Origin: Bacteroidales bacterium UBA2714
GTDB taxonomy: Bacteria; Bacteroidota; Bacteroidia; Bacteroidales; P3
Reading direction: 5' to 3'
DNA: 44,951 bases
Assembly (NCBI GenBank): GCA_002354035.1
Contig: DEKU01000071.1
Location: forward strand, 67,740 to 112,690
Shown here piece by piece: positions 44,561 to 44,951 of this stretch. The notes beneath the pieces were generated by a model. That model was not told the DNA's origin. It searched no databases and worked only from the letters and a program-made list of their open reading frames with translations. A program made the translations under genes and the position numbers. The first letter of the stretch is position 1; the number at the start of each line of letters is the position of its first letter.

Positions 44561-44951
44561 TGGAGCTGGAGGGAGTCGAACCCTCGTCCAAACAAGTGAC
44601 AGATGTGCTTTCTACATGCTTAGTCCGTGGTTGATTGTCGGGGCTGCTCCGGACGCGGACACCCAAGGCAGACCGTAGCCTCTAAAACTTCATCGGGGGC
44701 GCGAGGCTAACCACCGACTATCCCGTACTCGCGAGCACCTCCGGGTCACCGACCGACGGGCGGGGTCGGTGGGAGATGTCTTGTCCCTGCAACTGTTGCG
44801 GGGATTAAGCCGTACCTACTGTACTTCGGTTAGGCAGCAAGAGCGTAGTTATTTTCGCCAATTATCTTTCTGCATCGGTTTTCAAGGCTGCTGATGCGTG
44901 AGCCTGCATGCTTACAAATCCCCCTCCTTGCTGTCAAAACCGGTCAGCCCC
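44561..44951 (-). ncRNA. ssrA: Transfer-messenger RNA
   Basis: The 391-base gene rescues stalled ribosomes by trans-translation. The 5' end GGGGCUGACCGG (from 44951) pairs with the 3' end AGCUCC plus discriminator A at 44561, and CCA is not encoded. The T arm is GAGGGTTCGACTCCCTC in form. The tag frame at 44859-44830 reads GENNYALAA then TAA, a Bacteroidales-type tag. The window ends exactly at the mature 5' nucleotide, so its promoter is outside. Confidence 0.97.

Overview
The window looks like a chromosomal segment from a member of the Bacteroidetes, most likely order Bacteroidales. The reasons are: one-piece str-S10-spc-alpha ribosomal gene order; little sign of Shine-Dalgarno sequences; repeated TAnnTTTG -7 boxes about 19 bases from a TTG-type -33 element; three type IX secretion system (T9SS) cargo proteins with type A or type B C-terminal sorting domains; an EFR1-type flavodoxin-ferredoxin; and a tmRNA whose tag reads GENNYALAA. 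No database search was possible, so the species is not assigned.

Region 1 (1-17.3 kb, all minus strand) is one long ribosomal operon, read from high to low coordinate: rpsL, rpsG, fusA, rpsJ, rplC, rplD, rplW, rplB, rpsS, rplV, rpsC, rplP, rpmC, rpsQ, rplN, rplX, rplE, rpsN, rpsH, rplF, rplR, rpsE, rpmD, rplO, secY, map, infA, rpmJ, rpsM, rpsK, rpsD and the first codons of rpoA. A textbook promoter lies upstream of rpsL, and the predicted mRNA begins with a 10-bp hairpin. A second strong hairpin sits between rplW and rplB.

Region 2 (17.3-25.7 kb) is mixed. It holds a minus-strand lipoprotein/EFR1 ferredoxin pair, a DUF4143-type AAA ATPase behind a palindromic operator-like site, a single-chain DUF262/DUF1524 (GmrSD-like) protein that may be a defence nuclease, and a class II (B12-dependent) ribonucleotide reductase with its own terminator.

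Region 3 (25.7-42.3 kb) is a T9SS surface-protein block. A 2405-residue type B cargo with seven CUB-like/FN3-like repeats runs rightward. It faces two leftward type A cargo genes across a gap with terminators on both sides. The larger type A gene (2288 codons) is cut by one in-frame TAA that separates its sorting domain from its signal peptide.

Region 4 (42.3-45 kb) holds a structured minus-strand transcript candidate with a perfect -7 box, a possible gene relic, a GNAT acetyltransferase that may be nearly leaderless, a DUF1294 membrane protein, and a complete tmRNA gene (minus strand) with its terminator, ending exactly at the window edge. The most interesting items are the interrupted giant adhesin, the structured RNA candidate near 42.75-42.94 kb, the operator at the ATPase gene, and the hairpins in the ribosomal operon.
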